Shown: in pieces, positions 26,981-35,031 of the stretch
How positions within the stretch are numbered: position 1 is the first letter of the stretch
Layout: the number at the start of each line of letters is the position of its first letter
NCBI RefSeq assembly: GCF_004354915.1
Contig: NZ_SMSI01000001.1
Location: forward strand, 1-64,000
Reading direction: 5' to 3'
Length of the DNA stretch: 64,000 bases
Origin: Pseudohoeflea suaedae
Lineage (GTDB): Bacteria > Pseudomonadota > Alphaproteobacteria > Rhizobiales > Rhizobiaceae
Position numbers and translations under genes: made by a program
Notes under the pieces: model-generated
What the model saw: only the letters and a program-made list of their open reading frames with translations
Databases searched by the model: none
Told to the model about the DNA's origin: nothing

Positions 26981-29900
26981 CTACTTCTTCAGCTGGTCCT
27001 TGAGGGCCGCAAGCTTCGCGAAGGGGCTGTCCGGATCCATCGGCTTGTCCTTGCGCGGCGGACGATCGCGGTGCGGCGCGTCATGCCGGCCCCTGCCGCC
27101 ATCCTTGCCGCCATCCTTGCCGTTCCTGTCCTTGCCGTTCCGGTCCTGACGCGGCTTGCCGCCGCCCTTGCCCTTTCCGCGCGCGGGACGGCGGTTGCCG
27201 CCCTCCTCGTCGCGACCGCCCTGCTGGCGGCCACGGCCCCGTGCATTGTCGGAGCGACCGGCCGGACGCCAGAGCAGAACGGGGGCAGGCTCGGCCACCT
27301 CTTCGGTCTCGGTTGCCGCCGGCGTTTCGCCATCGGCTTGCGGGGCGTCCGTCGCTTCAGCCGGAGCTTCGTCCGAAATCCCGGCGACATCGGCCGGCTT
27401 CTCGGCCTCAGGCTGCGGACGGTCGGCCGCAGTGCGGCTCTGCACCACTTCGACCACCGGCCCGCCGCCCGCACCGCTTTCGGCGGCAAAGGACTTCTCG
27501 ATCTCGGCGAGATGCGCGGAGGCCTCCTCGGCAGGAACGGGCTCGGCGCGGTAGCCGAGGCCCTTGAGGATTTCCTCTATGTCGTCCTGGGTCGCGCCCA
27601 GGATCGACAGCATGCCGGTGGTGGTGATGAAACGGCGGCCGTCATAGCCGGCTTCCGGACGCGGGCCCGAGCCCGGCGTCCACTGCAGCGCCGGACGGAT
27701 GAGGTCGGCAAGACGTTCCAGGATATCGATACGCACGGCGCGCTTTCCGAGAAAGCGGAAACCGGCGAGACGGTAGAATTCGCGGTCGAACGACGGATCG
27801 GTCTGCACCGAGGTGCGTCCGGCTGCCAGAAGCGGCACGACTTCACCATATCCGGCCTTGTCCATGCCGTCATTGGCGACAGCCCAGAGCAGCGTGATCA
27901 TCTCCGCCGGGGCTGGCTTCAGGAGCGCCGGGACGAAGATGTGGTAGGCGCCGAAACGGATCCCGTATTTGCGCAGGCTCGCGCGCGCGTTCTGATCGAG
28001 ATCGCGGATCACGTCGGACACGTCGCGGCGGAACAGGATGCCGAGATTTTCGGTCAGCCGGAACGCAAGCCCGCGCGCCAGACCTTCCAGATCCTCGGCA
28101 TGGGTCAAATCGTCGAGCGGCTTGAGCACGCTGGTGATCTGGTGATTGACGTAGCGGTCGAGACGGGCGGCCACCACGTCGCGCGCTTGTCCCTCGAGCT
28201 GTTCGTCCGCCAGAAGGATGACACGCGGCTTCAGCACGTGATCGCCGGCGACCAGTCGTCCCACGGGATCGCCGAGCCAGCGCAGTGTGCCGTCGCTGCC
28301 GAGCGCGAAATCGCCGTTGCCGGATGCATGCAGGCGCGCAGCCCGTGCCTCGAATTCGAGCGCCAGCGCCTTTTGCGCGGCAGCCGCAGCAGCCTTGGCA
28401 TCGGCGGCCTCTGCCGACTGGTCGACTATGAACCGGAATCCGGCCAACTGACCGACATGATGGCCTTCGACGAAGACGTCCCCGTTCACACTTATTTCCG
28501 CTTCGAGCATCGCATTTTCTCTCAACCGCCTCATGAGCACCGATGTCCTGCGATCAACGAAGCGTTTCGTCAACCTTTCATGCAGCGCATCGGACAATCG
28601 GTCCTCTATTTCTCGTGCCTTTTCCTGCCAGTGTGTCGGATCGGCAAGCCAGTGGGGACGATTGGAAATATACGTCCACGTTCTGATCTGCGAAATCCGC
28701 GCTGCCAGCGTGTCGATGTCGCCCGCTGTCGAATCGCAGCGCCGCACCTGTTCGGCGAGGTAATCCTCGCCCACCACGCCGTGCCGCACAAGGTCGCGAT
28801 AGATCGTTGCGACCAGATCCGCATGCTGGGCCGGCGCAATGCGCCGGTAATCGGGGAGCGCGCAGACGTCCCACAGGAGTTCCACCGCCTTGGGCGTGGT
28901 CGCCATGTCGCGAACCTCGAAGTCGCTGGCGAGATGTTCGAGCGCGCGTTGGTCGACCGCCGGGAGCGCGCGCGTCAGTCCTTGCACCGGCGGCGTCTGC
29001 TCCAGGCTTTCGATCAGAGATTTCAGGCTCGAGAAATCGAGCACTTTCGACCGCCACTGGAGGATACGTACCGGGTCGAAAACATGGCTTTCCAGCCGCT
29101 CGACCAGCTCGTCCTCGAAAGCCGGCACGCGCGCCGTCACCCCGAATGTCCCATCGCGCAGGTGACGGCCGGCACGACCGGCGATCTGGGCAAACTCTCC
29201 CGTCGTCAGCCTTCTGTGCGTATAGCCGTCGAATTTCCGCTCCTGGGCGAAGGCGACATGGTCGACATCGAGATTGAGCCCCATGCCGATCGCGTCGGTG
29301 GCAACGAGAAAATCGACATCGCCGTTCTGGTAGAGTTCGACCTGGGCGTTGCGGGTGCGCGGGCTGAGCGCCCCGAGAACCACCGCCGCCCCGCCCCGCT
29401 GGCGCCGGACCAGCTCGGCGATCGCGTAAACCTCGTCTGCCGAAAACGCCACGATGGCCGACCGGCGCGGCAGCCGGGTGATCTTCTTCGAGCCCGCGTA
29501 AAGGAGCTGCGACAGCCGCGGCCGTTCGACGACGGTCAGTCCCGGCAAAAGGTTTTCGAGAATGCCGCGCACGCTCGACGAGCCGAGCAGAAGCGTCTCC
29601 TCGCGCCCCCTGAGGCCAAGAATACGATCGGTGAAGACATGGCCGCGCTCGAGATCTCCGGCCAGCTGCACCTCGTCGATCGCGACAAAGGCCACATCGG
29701 CCTTTTGAGGCATGGCCTCGACCGTACAGACCGAGTAGCGCGCCTTTGGCGGCGTGATCTTCTCCTCGCCGGTCACCAGGGAGACGTGGGCGGCGCCCAC
29801 CTTCTCGACCATCCGCTGATAGACCTCGCGGGCAAGCAATCGCAGCGGCAGACCGATGACGCCCGACGAATGGGCAGCCATGCGCTCGATGGCGAAATGG

Positions 29901-30010
29901 GTTTTCCCGGTATTGGTCGGCCCCAGAACGGCGGTCACACCCCGGCCGCTGAGGATCAACGGCTGACGGTCGTGTGCTGCAAGGGGCTTGTTGTTCGGGA
30001 AGGCGGACAT
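26981..30010 (-). CDS. SUV3-like DExH-box helicase with low-complexity basic tail
   Basis: A 1009-residue helicase of the mitochondrial SUV3-like type found across alphaproteobacteria. Walker A is GPTNTGKT (30-37), motif II DEVQ (112-115), and motif VI QIAGRAGR. The central part carries the SUV3 C-terminal helical domain. From about residue 840 the chain is disordered: an acidic A/E/P-rich stretch, then a tail dominated by R, G and K (GRGRQQGGRDEEGGNRR, GKGKGGGKPRQDRNGKDR). SUV3 unwinds RNA for degradosome decay; the bacterial role is not settled. The start at 30010 (MSAFPNN) is likely; a GTG 30 codons upstream also keeps the frame. Upstream lies a region with three LexA-type boxes. Confidence 0.88.
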   Translation of the reverse strand: MSAFPNNKPLAAHDRQPLILSGRGVTAVLGPTNTGKTHFAIERMAAHSSGVIGLPLRLLAREVYQRMVEKVGAAHVSLVTGEEKITPPKARYSVCTVEAMPQKADVAFVAIDEVQLAGDLERGHVFTDRILGLRGREETLLLGSSSVRGILENLLPGLTVVERPRLSQLLYAGSKKITRLPRRSAIVAFSADEVYAIAELVRRQRGGAAVVLGALSPRTRNAQVELYQNGDVDFLVATDAIGMGLNLDVDHVAFAQERKFDGYTHRRLTTGEFAQIAGRAGRHLRDGTFGVTARVPAFEDELVERLESHVFDPVRILQWRSKVLDFSSLKSLIESLEQTPPVQGLTRALPAVDQRALEHLASDFEVRDMATTPKAVELLWDVCALPDYRRIAPAQHADLVATIYRDLVRHGVVGEDYLAEQVRRCDSTAGDIDTLAARISQIRTWTYISNRPHWLADPTHWQEKAREIEDRLSDALHERLTKRFVDRRTSVLMRRLRENAMLEAEISVNGDVFVEGHHVGQLAGFRFIVDQSAEAADAKAAAAAAQKALALEFEARAARLHASGNGDFALGSDGTLRWLGDPVGRLVAGDHVLKPRVILLADEQLEGQARDVVAARLDRYVNHQITSVLKPLDDLTHAEDLEGLARGLAFRLTENLGILFRRDVSDVIRDLDQNARASLRKYGIRFGAYHIFVPALLKPAPAEMITLLWAVANDGMDKAGYGEVVPLLAAGRTSVQTDPSFDREFYRLAGFRFLGKRAVRIDILERLADLIRPALQWTPGSGPRPEAGYDGRRFITTTGMLSILGATQDDIEEILKGLGYRAEPVPAEEASAHLAEIEKSFAAESGAGGGPVVEVVQSRTAADRPQPEAEKPADVAGISDEAPAEATDAPQADGETPAATETEEVAEPAPVLLWRPAGRSDNARGRGRQQGGRDEEGGNRRPARGKGKGGGKPRQDRNGKDRNGKDGGKDGGRGRHDAPHRDRPPRKDKPMDPDSPFAKLAALKDQLKK

Positions 30011-30135
30011 TCGGTCGTGTCGTCTCACCGGTCCTGGCCGGTACCTCTGATGAATACGGATGGCACGCGGCCTCTCCTTGCGCCTCATATAGAGCGTCAC
30101 AGCCGATCTTGAAAGGCGGCTTTGCGTCCCTCGAA

Positions 30136-30208
30136 GTTAACGCTTGGAACAGGGGCGGAACGAATCGGCGACGAATCGCTGACTCTCGGTTGTTTTTGCT
30201 TTGTTCAC
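30136..30208. repeat. Direct repeat, copy 1
   Basis: Copy 1 of a module of at least 73 bases. Blocks conserved with copy 2 at identical spacing are GTTAAC (30136), a 21-base block from GGAACGAATC to GACGAATC (30157-30177), CTGAC, and CTTTGTTCAC (30199-30208). It contains a LexA-type box GAAC-N7-GAAC at 30147-30161. Confidence 0.85.
30147..30161. promoter_or_regulatory. LexA (SOS) box candidate 1, GAAC-N7-GAAC
   Basis: Exact match to the alphaproteobacterial LexA consensus GTTC-N7-GTTC (read on the minus strand). It is about 140 bases upstream of the helicase start. Confidence 0.55.
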
Positions 30209-30428
30209 GGCTACATCTGGAAAAATTCCCGAATTGGAACACCAGATACTGAATCACCTCGAGATACAAAACGTGAAAACGGCGGACCAAAGGTTAACAG
30301 CCCGGCTGCCTCCTCGCGACCGGCATCCGGACCGCTTTCGAGAACGAAAACACGAAGCGGATTTGTTAACGTTTTGAAGCTCTTCCACGCTCCGGAAGCC
30401 CGGAAATCGCAAATCCCGTTAACTTTCG

Positions 30429-30443
30429 GAACGGCCAAGGAAC
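30429..30443. promoter_or_regulatory. LexA (SOS) box candidate 2, GAAC-N7-GAAC
   Basis: Exact GAAC-N7-GAAC. The 7-base spacer differs completely from that of candidate 1 (GGCCAAG against AGGGGCG), while the half-sites are kept. Confidence 0.55.
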
Positions 30444-30473
30444 GAATCGGCGACGAATCACTGACATCGCGAT

Positions 30474-30488
30474 GTTCCGACTTTGTTC
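30474..30488. promoter_or_regulatory. LexA (SOS) box candidate 3, GTTC-N7-GTTC
   Basis: Exact GTTC-N7-GTTC with an AT-containing spacer (CGACTTT), closest of the three to known sites. The matching position of copy 1 (30192-30206) reads GTTT-N7-GTTC, one mismatch. Confidence 0.6.
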
Positions 30489-30523
30489 ACACCACATCTT
30501 GCGACAGGAGACGCATGGTGCAC

Positions 30524-30553
30524 AAAAAACCGCCGCCCTTTCGAGGCGGCGGT
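30524..30553 (-). terminator. Rho-independent terminator after phaB
   Basis: A 9-bp GC-rich stem (30529-30537 with 30545-30553) with a 7-base loop is followed on the minus strand by TTTTTT. It ends the phaAB transcription unit, 94 bases after the phaB stop. Confidence 0.9.
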
Positions 30554-30646
30554 CGGAAGAGTGAAGCCATCCGTTAACCATTGACGACAAGTTTGCCCAA
30601 AATCACCCCGCAAGATGCGTTCGCGCGTTAACCCGTCACGGCGCCG

Positions 30647-31372
30647 TCAGCTGAAATACTGCCCGCCATTGGCGGAGATGGTCGAACCGGTGACGAAGCC
30701 GGAATCGTCTGAGGCGAGAAAGACCACGCAGCGCGCAATTTCCTCGGGCTCACCGAGCCGGCCCACCGGGATCTGCGGAATGATGCGCTCGTTGAGCACC
30801 TTTTCGGGCACCGCGCGCACCATCTCGGTGCCGATGTAGCCCGGGCAGATGGCGTTGACCGTGATGCCGGCGCGCGCGCCTTCCTGGGCGAGCGCCCGGG
30901 TAAAGCCGATATCGCCCGCCTTGGCCGCGGAATAATTGGCCTGCCCCGCCTGCCCCTTCTGGCCGTTGATCGAGGAAATGTTGATGACGCGGCCGAATTT
31001 CCGGTCTCGCATCCCCGTCCAGACCGGATGCGTCATGTTGAACAGGCCGGTGAGATTGGTGTTGATCACCTCGTTCCACATGTCCGGGGTCATCTTGTGG
31101 AACATGCCGTCGCGGGTGATGCCTGCATTGTTGACGAGAATCTCGACCGGACCGAGTTCCGCCTCGACCTTTTCGATCCCCGCCTTGCAGGCGTCGTAGC
31201 TGGCGACATCCCATTTGTAGGTCTTGATGCCCGTCGCATCGGAAAAGGCCCTGGCCTTCTCGTCATTGCCGGCATAGGTCGCGGCCACCTTGTACCCGGC
31301 ATCGCGGAGCGCGAGCGATATCGCCTCGCCGATCCCGCGCGTACCACCGGTCACCAACGCTACTCGTGCCAT
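30647..31372 (-). CDS. phaB: Acetoacetyl-CoA reductase
   Basis: A 241-residue short-chain dehydrogenase that reduces acetoacetyl-CoA to (R)-3-hydroxybutyryl-CoA with NADPH, the second step of polyhydroxybutyrate synthesis. It has the Rossmann motif GGTRGIG (9-15), NNAG (81-84), and the catalytic S134, Y147 and K151. The sequence NGQKGQAGQANYSAAKAG is highly typical of PhaB/PhbB. It lies 84 bases after phaA on the same strand, with a terminator behind it. The polymerase phaC is not in this window, as is usual in rhizobia. Confidence 0.94.
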   Translation of the reverse strand: MARVALVTGGTRGIGEAISLALRDAGYKVAATYAGNDEKARAFSDATGIKTYKWDVASYDACKAGIEKVEAELGPVEILVNNAGITRDGMFHKMTPDMWNEVINTNLTGLFNMTHPVWTGMRDRKFGRVINISSINGQKGQAGQANYSAAKAGDIGFTRALAQEGARAGITVNAICPGYIGTEMVRAVPEKVLNERIIPQIPVGRLGEPEEIARCVVFLASDDSGFVTGSTISANGGQYFS

Positions 31373-31456
31373 AACAGCCTTCCTCCCTTGGCTTGAAGCG
31401 AGGGCCTGCCCGTTTCTGTGGCGGGTCAGTCCGGTCGCGATAGTTTCAGTTCCCGA

Positions 31457-32638
31457 TCACATGCTCTCGACGCACATGGCAACGCCCATGCCGCCGCCGA
31501 TGCACAGCGTGGCGAGGCCTTTCTTGGCGCCGCGCCGCTTCATCTCGAAGACCAGGGTGTTGAAGATGCGCGCGCCCGATGCGCCGACCGGGTGACCGAT
31601 GGCGATTGCGCCACCGTTGACGTTGACGATATCCGGGTTCCAGCCCATGTCCTTGTTGACCGCACAGGCCTGCGCGGCAAAGGCCTCGTTGGCTTCGACG
31701 AGATCCAGATCGTCGACCTTCCAGCCGGCCTTTTCGAGCGCCTTGCGCGAAGCGGGGATCGGGCCGGTGCCCATGATCTGCGGATCGACGCCGGCGGTAG
31801 CCCAGGACACGATCCGCGCCAACGGAGTGATCCCGCGGCGCGATGCCTCGTCGGCGGTCATCAGAACCACCGCAGCAGCGCCATCATTGATGCCCGATGC
31901 ATTGGCCGCCGTGACCGTACCTTCCTTGTCGAAGGCCGGGCGCAGCTTGCCGACGCTGTCGAGCGTCACGCCATGCTTGATGTACTCGTCTTCCTCGACG
32001 ACCGTATCGCCCTTGCGGCCCTTGACGGTGAAGGGGATGATCTCATCCTTGAACTTGCCGGCCTTCTGCGCGGCCTCCGCCTTGTTCTGCGAGGCCACGG
32101 CGAAGGAATCCTGCTCGTCGCGCGACAGCTGCCACTGGCGGGCGACGTTCTCGGCCGTATTGCCCATGTGATAGCCGTAGAACGCATCCGTCAGGCCGTC
32201 CTTGATCATGGTGTCGATCATCTTGAAATCGCCCATCTTCACGCCGCCCCGAAGATGGGCGCAATGCGGAGCCATGGACATCGACTCGTGACCGCCGGCG
32301 ACAATGATCCTGGCGTCGCCGAGCGCGATCTGCTGCATGCCGATGGCGATCGTGCGGAGACCGGAACCGCAGAGCTGGTTGAGGCCCCATGCGGTCGTCT
32401 CCTGCGGGCAACCGGCAGCCATTGCGGCCTGGCGTGCGGGGTTCTGCCCCTCGCCAGCCGAAAGGATCTGCCCGAGGATCACCTCGTCCACTTCCTTGGG
32501 GTCCACGCCAGCGCGTTCCAGCGCGCCCTTGATCGCTGCAGCGCCGAGATCATGGGCGGGAACGTTCGCAAACGCACCATTGAAGGATCCCACCGGGGTC
32601 CGCGCAGCGCTTGCGATAACGATGTCAGCTGTACTCAT
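31457..32638 (-). CDS. phaA: Acetyl-CoA acetyltransferase (beta-ketothiolase)
   Basis: A 393-residue thiolase that condenses two acetyl-CoA into acetoacetyl-CoA, feeding PhaB. The nucleophile is C90 in [10 protein letters not shown]349 lies in GHPVGASG and the second active-site cysteine C379 in LCIGGGMG. The length is exactly that of biosynthetic thiolases. It is upstream of phaB and divergent from phaR, the regulator of polymer synthesis, with 253 bases between the two starts, where both promoters must lie. Confidence 0.95.
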   Translation of the reverse strand: MSTADIVIASAARTPVGSFNGAFANVPAHDLGAAAIKGALERAGVDPKEVDEVILGQILSAGEGQNPARQAAMAAGCPQETTAWGLNQLCGSGLRTIAIGMQQIALGDARIIVAGGHESMSMAPHCAHLRGGVKMGDFKMIDTMIKDGLTDAFYGYHMGNTAENVARQWQLSRDEQDSFAVASQNKAEAAQKAGKFKDEIIPFTVKGRKGDTVVEEDEYIKHGVTLDSVGKLRPAFDKEGTVTAANASGINDGAAAVVLMTADEASRRGITPLARIVSWATAGVDPQIMGTGPIPASRKALEKAGWKVDDLDLVEANEAFAAQACAVNKDMGWNPDIVNVNGGAIAIGHPVGASGARIFNTLVFEMKRRGAKKGLATLCIGGGMGVAMCVESM

Positions 32639-32891
32639 GGTCGCTTCCTCTGTTTTGTATTTATCCCGGACCGTGCCGCAGCAACTTTACCATGTCAAAT
32701 ATTTCGGCGGGCGTTTCTGGTGAATGACGAAGGAAGAATGGTATATTTTGCGGCGCAGCAACCGGACCATGTGCAAGCGCTTCGCACTTGGTTCGCCGCA
32801 ACGCACAAAAGAATTTGTCAGGGGCCGGGGTTTTCGCCTACAGTTCCTGCCCCGGCGGATGCCGGGTCTTTCACCTCGAGGAGGAGTGAGC

Positions 32892-33482
32892 ATGTCAAAG
32901 AAAGACGGGCCGGTCATCATCAAGAAATACGCCAACCGGCGCCTCTACAACACGGGTACGAGCACCTACGTGACGCTCGACGACCTCGCCGTTATGGTGA
33001 AGAAGGGCGAGGACTTCACGGTTCAGGACGCCAAATCCGGCGATGACATTACCCACTCGGTGCTGACCCAGATCATCTTCGAGCAGGAATCCAAGACCGG
33101 CAACACGCTGCTGCCCGTTTCCTTCCTGCGTCAACTCATCTCCTTTTACGGCGACCAGCTCCAGATGGTGGTGCCGAGCTATCTCGAGCAGTCGATGGCC
33201 GCCCTTTCCGAGCAGCAGGAACAGGTGCGCGACCAGCTGTCCAGACAGCTCGGAGAAAACCCCATGACGAAGAACATGCAGATCCCGATGCAGGTGATGG
33301 AGGAGACCGTACGCCGCAACACGGAGATGTTCCAGAAGGCCATGGCCATGTTCTCGCCCTTTGCCATGGGGGCTCAGGCGCCGGCGAAGGACGAGGCGAA
33401 GAAGCCTGTCGTCGACAAGGACATCGATGACCTGAAATCCCAGCTCAAGGCGCTGCAGGACAAGATCAACTCCATCGGCTGA
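32892..33482 (+). CDS. phaR: Polyhydroxyalkanoate synthesis repressor PhaR
   Basis: A 196-residue DNA- and polymer-binding repressor. The N-terminal PHB/PHA accumulation regulator domain begins IIKKYANRRLYNTGTSTYVT, which is invariant in the family; the C-terminal half is helical and ends in a coiled-coil stretch (DDLKSQLKALQDKI). PhaR senses nascent polymer granules: without polymer it represses phasin genes and itself. The start at 32892 has a GAGGAG site 7 bases upstream; an upstream extension is rejected. Divergent from phaAB, followed by its own terminator. Confidence 0.95.
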   Translation: MSKKDGPVIIKKYANRRLYNTGTSTYVTLDDLAVMVKKGEDFTVQDAKSGDDITHSVLTQIIFEQESKTGNTLLPVSFLRQLISFYGDQLQMVVPSYLEQSMAALSEQQEQVRDQLSRQLGENPMTKNMQIPMQVMEETVRRNTEMFQKAMAMFSPFAMGAQAPAKDEAKKPVVDKDIDDLKSQLKALQDKINSIG

Positions 33483-33526
33483 CGGCTCGGGCCGGCCTTC
33501 AACGGACCGGAAACACAGCTTTGACC

Positions 33527-33557
33527 AAAAGGGCCGCGCTCATGTGTGGCCCTTTTT
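33527..33557 (+). terminator. Rho-independent terminator after phaR
   Basis: A 9-bp stem (33527-33535 with 33548-33556) with a 12-base loop, followed by T residues, 45 bases past the phaR stop. Confidence 0.8.
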
Positions 33558-33636
33558 CGTTGGCCGCTTTAGCTTCGGCGTGAACGGGCCGGCGAGACGG
33601 CCTGAATCTATCGAACCGCTCAGGGAGCCTTCCACC

Positions 33637-34068
33637 ATGTCGACGATCACCCTCTCCAAGGCCAACCGCATCATTTCCGCAGCCTTCGCCAAGGGCAAGG
33701 AACTGGAACTCGCACCTTTGACGGTGGTGGTTCTCGACGCCGGCGGCCAGCCGGTCTCGGTCCAGCGGCAGGACGGCTCCTCGATGCTGCGTTTCGACAT
33801 CGCCACCGGCAAGGCGTGGGCTGCGCTGGCGCTCGGCATGGGGTCGCGGAAGGTCGGCGCCATCGCGGTGGAGCGCCCTCATTTCTTCCAGGGCCTGTCC
33901 GGCGTTTCCGGCGGCCGCATGGTGCCAGTGCCTGGCGGTGTGCTGGTGCGAGACAGGAAAGGGGCGATCATCGGCGCGGTCGGCGTGACCGGAGACACGT
34001 CCGACAATGACGAAGCCTGTGCCGTGGCCGGCATCGAAGCCGCCGGTTTCACGCCCGACGCAGGCTAA
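33637..34068 (+). CDS. GlcG/HbpS-family protein
   Basis: A 143-residue protein of the GlcG/HbpS (DUF336) family. Typical features are the repeated small-residue pattern VVVLDAGGQPVSVQRQDGSS, the helix RFDIATGKAWAALALG and the C-terminal GAVGVTGDTSDNDEACA. Members include the haem-binding sensor HbpS and the glycolate-operon protein GlcG; many are uncharacterised and lie next to dehydrogenases. No signal peptide is seen, so it is cytoplasmic. The start at 33637 has a GGGAG site about 8 bases upstream. It is separated from phaR by a terminator and overlaps the 3' end of the next, convergent gene by 4 bases. Confidence 0.82.
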   Translation: MSTITLSKANRIISAAFAKGKELELAPLTVVVLDAGGQPVSVQRQDGSSMLRFDIATGKAWAALALGMGSRKVGAIAVERPHFFQGLSGVSGGRMVPVPGGVLVRDRKGAIIGAVGVTGDTSDNDEACAVAGIEAAGFTPDAG

Positions 34069-34469
34069 AGCCCGATCGAGACGTCCCGTCCCGCGGAGCG
34101 GATGGCGACGGAAAAGCCGGCTATCACGTCGATGAAGGCGATCGCCATCAGGATGAAGAAGATGTCGGTCGCCGCATTGGCGACCAGCAGGAACTCGACG
34201 AGATAGGCCACGAAGACGAAGGTCGACAGGAGATGGTCCATCACCGACCAGGATCCTGTCCGCGTCGCCTTGAGGATCTCCACGAAGAGCAGGACCAGCG
34301 CCACCACAATCATCAGGTCGCCGACGCTCATCGACCAGACCGCGCCGGACATCATCGGCACCTCGACCAGCGTAGTCGTCAGACTGCCGAGGGCGGCGCC
34401 TCCGAAACCGGCGATGATGACGTTATAGGCGATGAACGGGATGATCATCAGCGGAATGGCTGCGAGCAT
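34065..34469 (-). CDS. Small integral membrane protein, four predicted helices
   Basis: A 134-residue protein with four hydrophobic segments, about residues 5-25, 48-67, 78-97 and 102-122, and a short charged C-terminus. I recognise it only as a conserved alphaproteobacterial membrane protein of unknown function. The loop after helix 2 (KATRTGSWSVMDH) is basic, which suggests it faces the cytoplasm. It overlaps the convergent GlcG-like gene by 4 bases at their 3' ends. No motif suggests transport or enzymatic activity. Confidence 0.75.
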   Translation of the reverse strand: MLAAIPLMIIPFIAYNVIIAGFGGAALGSLTTTLVEVPMMSGAVWSMSVGDLMIVVALVLLFVEILKATRTGSWSVMDHLLSTFVFVAYLVEFLLVANAATDIFFILMAIAFIDVIAGFSVAIRSAGRDVSIGL

Positions 34470-34607
34470 TGAGGCCTCCCGGCTCGGTTCTGGAGTATCC
34501 GATGCCCGGGCCGGATCTCGCGCGGGCGGCGAGACTGTGCCTGTTCAAATGCGGCGCGACAAGGGCGTCACCCGCAATTTTCACCTGCAAGAACTGATTA
34601 AACGCGA

Positions 34608-34630
34608 AAAGCCGGCCCAGCGGGCCGGCT
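34608..34630 (-). terminator. Terminator after rpmF
   Basis: An 8- to 9-bp GC stem (34611-34618 with 34622-34629) with a 3-base loop is followed on the minus strand by TTTTCGCG. It is 29 bases past the rpmF stop. Confidence 0.7.
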
Positions 34631-34658
34631 CGTCAAATCGACATCCGAGAAGGATGGA

Positions 34659-34844
34659 TTATGCGTTTTCCTTGGGCGTCAGAACCTGACGGCCACGGTA
34701 CATACCGGTCTTCAGATCGATATGGTGCGGGCGACGCAGTTCGCCGGAATTCTTGTCCTCGACATAGGTCGGCGCCTTAAGGGCATCGGCCGCGCGACGC
34801 ATACCGCGCTTGGACGGGGTGGTTTTACGCTTCGGAACAGCCAT
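34659..34844 (-). CDS. rpmF: 50S ribosomal protein L32
   Basis: A 61-residue ribosomal protein. It begins [17 protein letters not shown], the universal L32 start, and continues with the alphaproteobacterial form ending [14 protein letters not shown]. The zinc-binding cysteines present in some L32 proteins are absent, as is usual for rhizobia. The start at 34844 is fixed by this N-terminus. Often rpmF is followed in rhizobia by mtgA and ispA nearby, and both lie a short distance upstream here. Confidence 0.96.
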   Translation of the reverse strand: MAVPKRKTTPSKRGMRRAADALKAPTYVEDKNSGELRRPHHIDLKTGMYRGRQVLTPKENA

Positions 34845-35031
34845 GACGTACTCCAGTTCGATAATTCGGCACACGCGGCATCCGGCTCTTCAAGCCCGCC
34901 TTGCCTGTGCAATTTCGGAAATTGGGGCGGCTTATACATTGAAGAGAACGCTTTGACCAGACTCTTCTTGCCGCTTTTTTCAATCCCCAGGCCCGGCATC
35001 TCCGGGCCTGCCGCGGGGCTGACGCAAGGCT

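Larger units (their letters stand above)
30418..30490. repeat. Direct repeat, copy 2
   Basis: Copy 2 of the module, 282 bases from copy 1. The conserved blocks begin at 30418 (GTTAAC), 30439 (GGAACGAATC block) and 30481 (CTTTGTTCAC). The sequences between the blocks have diverged, so selection on the blocks is likely. It holds two LexA-type boxes. Confidence 0.85.
30011..30646. other. Intergenic region with duplicated module, LexA-type boxes and phaB terminator
   Basis: About 635 bases between the helicase start and the phaB stop, with no accepted gene. It contains a direct repeat (30136-30208 and 30418-30490), three exact matches to the alphaproteobacterial LexA box, six GTTAAC hexamers (30136, 30293, 30365, 30418, 30573, 30627), six GANTC sites and the phaB terminator. 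The frames that cross it on both strands repeat only because the two copies are 282 bases apart, a multiple of three. Confidence 0.75.

Noticed and set aside
30136-30490. Possible CRISPR array
   Set aside because: Only two copies, with a gap of over 200 bases and diverged interior; no cas genes.
30122-30577. A 151-codon frame on the plus strand with an internal 28-residue repeat
   Set aside because: The repeat arises because the two DNA modules are 282 bases apart. The composition is unlike a protein, there is no ribosome-binding site, and the frame crosses the phaB terminator.
30366-30590. A minus-strand frame whose product shares a motif with a second frame reading into the helicase
   Set aside because: Both are translations of the duplicated regulatory module; no start signals and no homology recognised.
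30011-30646. Possible replication origin (TTTGTTCAC motifs, AT-rich patches)
   Set aside because: The motif deviates from the DnaA box at a fixed position, there is no dnaA, hemE or parAB nearby, and the GAAC/GTTC pairs explain the conserved blocks better.
34989-35009. Hairpin near the end of the glutathione S-transferase gene as terminator
   Set aside because: An 8-bp stem is present but there is no T-run on the minus strand, so it is not a convincing terminator.
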